A stretch of 9,882 nt of DNA. Origin: an uncultured Pseudomonadota bacterium (lineage in GTDB: Bacteria > Pseudomonadota > Gammaproteobacteria > Methylococcales > Methylomonadaceae). Location: assembly GCA_903953455.1 (NCBI GenBank), contig CAJBJW010000298.1, forward strand, positions 1 to 9,882. The letters run 5' to 3'. This document shows, one piece after another, positions 7,165 through 9,882 of the stretch (the stretch's first letter is position 1; each line of letters starts with the position of its first letter). The notes below the pieces were generated by a model. That model saw only the letters and a list, made by a program, of their open reading frames with translations. It was not told the DNA's origin and made no database searches. The position numbers and the translations under genes are program-made.

Positions 7165-7193
7165 GTTTCATTATAACAATATTACGATGAAAC
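7165..7193. repeat. Imperfect inverted repeat over the ferredoxin promoter
   Basis: The 7-bp arms GTTTCAT (7165-7171) and ATGAAAC (7187-7193) are perfect reverse complements. Inside them, after a 2-bp mismatch (TA against CG), three further pairs (TAA/TTA) enclose a 5-base centre. The structure covers the extended -10 element of the ferredoxin promoter, as expected for an operator. It is not followed by a T-run on the minus strand, so it is a poor terminator. Confidence 0.55.
7170..7178 (-). promoter_or_regulatory. Extended -10 promoter for the [2Fe-2S] ferredoxin gene
   Basis: The minus strand reads TGTTATAAT: a perfect TATAAT (7170-7175) with the TGn extension one base upstream. Such promoters need little -35 contact, and indeed the spacing-appropriate hexamer (TTCTAG) is poor. 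Transcription would start near 7163, giving a leader of about 65 bases with a T7 tract before the start codon. It lies in the only gap upstream of the ferredoxin gene. Confidence 0.6.
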
Positions 7194-7217
7194 TAGAATG
7201 CCTTATCCTTGCATAAT

Positions 7218-8099
7218 TCAAGGAGAACGCACTGGCAGTTTACTAATTGCGTTTAAATTCCATGGCGCAACTTCCAAGACACCCTCTAAATGTGCTTCAA
7301 TTTTGTCATCAAAATCGGCTAAAAAATCCAGACCCGTTTGTACTTCTATTGCATCTATAGTTGTAATAAAACTGCTAAGCTGCTCTTTACCGCTAACCGT
7401 TTGAGGCACGACAAAAGCTAATGCAAAGGCGGGTTTACTATCTGTTTCTTCTGTCACATAAATTTTATAAAACGCTCTTGGAATAGTCACACGCCATGAA
7501 GAAGGCATACGCTCGGAATTATCACTAAAAATTGGCCCCGTAATAACCCACACTTTACCAAAATTCTTAGCAAAAAATGAAAGCTCCATTTCTTCTAAAC
7601 GCTGCCACACTTGCTGATTTAATTTCGGTTTTTGTGGGCTGACATTGGTCATCAAAAAACTATCAGCTTGACCATAGCGACCGTATAGCATACTCATGGC
7701 GTGATTAGGTGCATTATGTCCGCGATCATAGCCACTTTTCGTATAATCCTCATGATCAACGCGATTAATACTCCGCCAATCTGTTTGAAAATGATTTGGT
7801 CGCTTTAAATGCGGCATATTTTCATCAACTGGTGTAAGCGCATATTCCACCCAAAGTGGATTGCCACGCAAATCCGAATAACCCAAAATAAAACCATTGT
7901 TTCGAAAAATACGAAACCATGTGTTCATGTTGATTGCTGAAATAAGCTGCGGAGTACCTTGATAAAGTAACGCAGGCCTTGCTATGAAAACCTCATAACC
8001 ATATCCACAGATAACAAACGTAATAACAGGCAACACTACACGAGGATATTTTTCAATCACTCGAAAAAATGCAATAACAAAAGAAATTATTTTGTTCAT
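7218..8099 (-). CDS. Membrane-anchored DNA/RNA non-specific endonuclease (NUC family)
   Basis: Metal-dependent, sugar-non-specific nuclease related to Serratia nuclease and mitochondrial EndoG. The catalytic signature DRGH is at residues 125-128 (YDRGHNAPNHAM), with His128 the expected general base. FLMTNVSPQ follows at 148-156, and LNQQVWQRLE (160-169) contributes the Mg-ligand Asn161 and Glu169, eight residues apart as in Serratia nuclease. VWVITGPIF (183-191) is a further family strand. The first 20 residues are basic and partly hydrophobic, and 21-38 form a hydrophobic segment without a clear cleavage site. This suggests a signal anchor with the nuclease domain in the periplasm. Cys31 is not in a proper lipobox (Ile at -1). 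The gene starts 10 bp after the pepN stop with no good ribosome site, so it is probably translated from the pepN transcript. Possible roles are nucleic-acid scavenging or degradation of incoming DNA; neither is shown. Confidence 0.9.
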   Translation of the reverse strand: MNKIISFVIAFFRVIEKYPRVVLPVITFVICGYGYEVFIARPALLYQGTPQLISAINMNTWFRIFRNNGFILGYSDLRGNPLWVEYALTPVDENMPHLKRPNHFQTDWRSINRVDHEDYTKSGYDRGHNAPNHAMSMLYGRYGQADSFLMTNVSPQKPKLNQQVWQRLEEMELSFFAKNFGKVWVITGPIFSDNSERMPSSWRVTIPRAFYKIYVTEETDSKPAFALAFVVPQTVSGKEQLSSFITTIDAIEVQTGLDFLADFDDKIEAHLEGVLEVAPWNLNAISKLPVRSP

Positions 8100-8109
8100 C
8101 TGCGATGCA

Positions 8110-9882
8110 TTAACCTAAACTTTTACTCGCCAATTCGTACACATCATTTGAAATATTTTCTGTTTCCATAATGCGTTGCAACTGATTCTTCATCAATATC
8201 TGTGCATTTAAGTTAACTTTACGCCATGCCGTTAAAGGCGTCAACATACGAGACGCTACCTGCGGGTTTATCTCATTTAATTCAATGATGGTATCGGCTA
8301 AAAACGTATAACCTTGACCATTTTTCGCATGAAAATTCACTGGATTATTTTGACTAAACGCGCCAATTAACGAACGTACCCGATTTGGATTTTTCAAATC
8401 AAATGCGGGATGTGTTCTCAATGCTTGAATAGTCTCAAATGCATCTGCTTGTGGACTACTTGCTTGTAGCGCAAACCATTTATCAATCACTAAGGCTTCA
8501 TTTTCCCATTGTTCATAAAATTGCGTTAAACACGCCTGTTTTTCTGGATGCTTATTATTCACAATAACTGCCAATGCGGCCATTTGATCCGTCATATTTT
8601 TTGCTTGTCTAAATTGATCGTGAGCAATAGCGTGATTTTGGTCTGTATTTAATTTACCTAAAAAGGCTAAACACGCATTTTTCACTCGACGTCGGCCAAT
8701 TGCCGCCGTGCTAAAGTCACCCGATTCGTCTTTATGATTTGCATGATAAAGCACTTCAAATTGTGCCGAGAATGTCTGAGCTAGTGTTGTTATTACCTGC
8801 TCACGAGCGCGATGAATCCCTTCAAAATCAACAATCGTCATGCACTCAGCTAAATACGTTTCTGACGGCAGTGCGAGCAATAATGAGAAATACGCCAAAT
8901 CATCAATAGGTTGCGTGATAAATTTCTCAAACGTTTCAACTAAAATGGCATTGTTCTGCGCCTGAACTTCATCATTTTGCGCCACTAAGTCCAAAATAAT
9001 CCGTTGCACCATTTGCTGCGATGCATCCCATCGATTAAATGAATCGCTATCATGTTGTGATAAAAAGGCGAGTTCTTCTAAACTGCGTGAAAATTCAATC
9101 ACAACTGGCGCAGAGAATTCACGTAAAATGGATAAAACAGGTGCAGCATCAATACCATCAAAACAAAAAACCTGCTGCATTTGATTAAATTGCAACAAGG
9201 TAGGTGGCAATAAATCCAAACCTGTTGTTGAATCAAGTAATCCGATTTTAATTGGAATGAATAAAGGTTCTTGCTGATTAGGATAAGACTGAGAAAGTGT
9301 CAATGAAAAAACGTTTTCGGACGTATTATAATTCGTTTCGACTTTGACTTTAGGTGTTCCCGCTTGCGAATACCAACGACGAAATTGCGTTAAATCCACA
9401 TCATTCGCATCCTGCATTGCACTGACAAAATCATCACACGTCACCGCCTGACCATCATGACGCTCAAAATATAAATCACTGCCGCGTCTAAATCCATCAA
9501 CGCCCAGTAAAGTGTGAATCATACGGACAACTTCTGCGCCTTTTTCATACACTGTGAGCGTATAAAAATTATTGATTTCAATATAGGCTTCGGGGCGAAC
9601 AGGATGCGACAGCGGACTGGCATCTTCTGCAAATTGGCGTGTGCGAAGTTGCGTGACATCCTCAATGCGTTTGACTGATTTCGAAGTACGATCAGCCGTA
9701 AATTCTTGATCTCGAAAAACCGTAAAGCCTTCTTTTAGACTTAATTGAAACCTATCACGGCAGGTAATACGATTGCCTGTCCAATTGTGATAATACTCAT
9801 GTGCAATAACACCTTCGATACCTTCATAATCAAAATCCGTTGCCGTATCTGCACGCGCCAAAACAAACTTTGTATTAAATAC
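8110..9882 (-). CDS. pepN: Aminopeptidase N (M1 family), N-terminus cut by window edge
   Basis: Zinc aminopeptidase that removes N-terminal residues from peptides in the cytoplasm. The frame is open from the right window edge; 590 residues are visible against about 870 in E. coli PepN, so about 270-280 N-terminal residues, including GAMEN, lie outside. Visible residue 1 (VFNTKFVLA) corresponds to the region just after GAMEN, so the apparent TTG start at 9861 is not real. Zinc motif HEYYH is at visible residues 28-32, and the third ligand Glu51 (LKEG) follows after exactly 18 residues. The transition-state tyrosine is Tyr112 in YEKGAEVVRM. YFERHDG and FRRWYSQAGTP match the PepN subgroup, followed by the Ig-like and helical C-terminal domains. 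The motif usually read as RDWFQLSLKEG has Arg instead of Trp here (RDRFQLS). The next gene, the NUC nuclease, follows after 10 bp. Confidence 0.96.
   Translation of the reverse strand, partial: VFNTKFVLARADTATDFDYEGIEGVIAHEYYHNWTGNRITCRDRFQLSLKEGFTVFRDQEFTADRTSKSVKRIEDVTQLRTRQFAEDASPLSHPVRPEAYIEINNFYTLTVYEKGAEVVRMIHTLLGVDGFRRGSDLYFERHDGQAVTCDDFVSAMQDANDVDLTQFRRWYSQAGTPKVKVETNYNTSENVFSLTLSQSYPNQQEPLFIPIKIGLLDSTTGLDLLPPTLLQFNQMQQVFCFDGIDAAPVLSILREFSAPVVIEFSRSLEELAFLSQHDSDSFNRWDASQQMVQRIILDLVAQNDEVQAQNNAILVETFEKFITQPIDDLAYFSLLLALPSETYLAECMTIVDFEGIHRAREQVITTLAQTFSAQFEVLYHANHKDESGDFSTAAIGRRRVKNACLAFLGKLNTDQNHAIAHDQFRQAKNMTDQMAALAVIVNNKHPEKQACLTQFYEQWENEALVIDKWFALQASSPQADAFETIQALRTHPAFDLKNPNRVRSLIGAFSQNNPVNFHAKNGQGYTFLADTIIELNEINPQVASRMLTPLTAWRKVNLNAQILMKNQLQRIMETENISNDVYELASKSLG

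Noticed and set aside
7207..7223. CCTTG-7-CAAGG hairpin over the nuclease stop codon as a terminator
   Set aside because: The stem has only 5 bp and no T-run follows on the minus strand.
8001..8009. DnaA-box-like ATATCCACA
   Set aside because: It is a single imperfect match inside the nuclease coding sequence, with no cluster of boxes or origin context.

Overview
This is an AT-rich (roughly 40% GC by eye) stretch of bacterial chromosome with every convincing gene on the minus strand. ArgRS of the Pseudomonas/Acinetobacter type (ending in SAPEAM), a PepN aminopeptidase, PqiB/PqiC and an FtsN-like SPOR protein next to argS all point to a gammaproteobacterium; the genus cannot be fixed from the sequence alone. 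I see no mobile element, CRISPR array, tRNA or rRNA. The window looks like core housekeeping DNA, not an accessory island.

Layout in the direction of transcription (high to low coordinates): (1) the C-terminal two thirds of pepN enters at the right edge and is followed after 10 bp by a membrane-anchored DNA/RNA non-specific (NUC family) endonuclease. (2) After about 120 bp carrying an extended -10 promoter comes a thioredoxin-like [2Fe-2S] ferredoxin gene. (3) A 390-bp non-coding gap holds palindromes, a repeated 9-mer and a candidate promoter. (4) A tight cluster follows: pqiB, pqiC (4-bp ATGA overlap) and tsaB (3-bp gap). (5) After a short gap with an 11-bp tandem repeat and a candidate promoter comes argS, then an FtsN-like SPOR protein (TAATG overlap) and an M48 lipoprotein metalloprotease that leaves the window on the left just before its expected stop.

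Functionally the window mixes translation (argS; tsaB for tRNA t6A37), envelope maintenance (pqiBC lipid-transport conduit, SPOR protein binding denuded peptidoglycan, M48 outer-membrane protease) and catabolism (pepN; an envelope nuclease). The tight gaps imply co-transcription of pepN-nuclease, pqiB-pqiC-tsaB and argS-SPOR-M48. No whole new system is evident. The items most worth a second look are the regulatory structures in the three intergenic gaps, the anchored NUC nuclease behind pepN, the orphan pqiBC (no adjacent pqiA) coupled to tsaB, and the extra cysteine and N-terminal tail in the ferredoxin.
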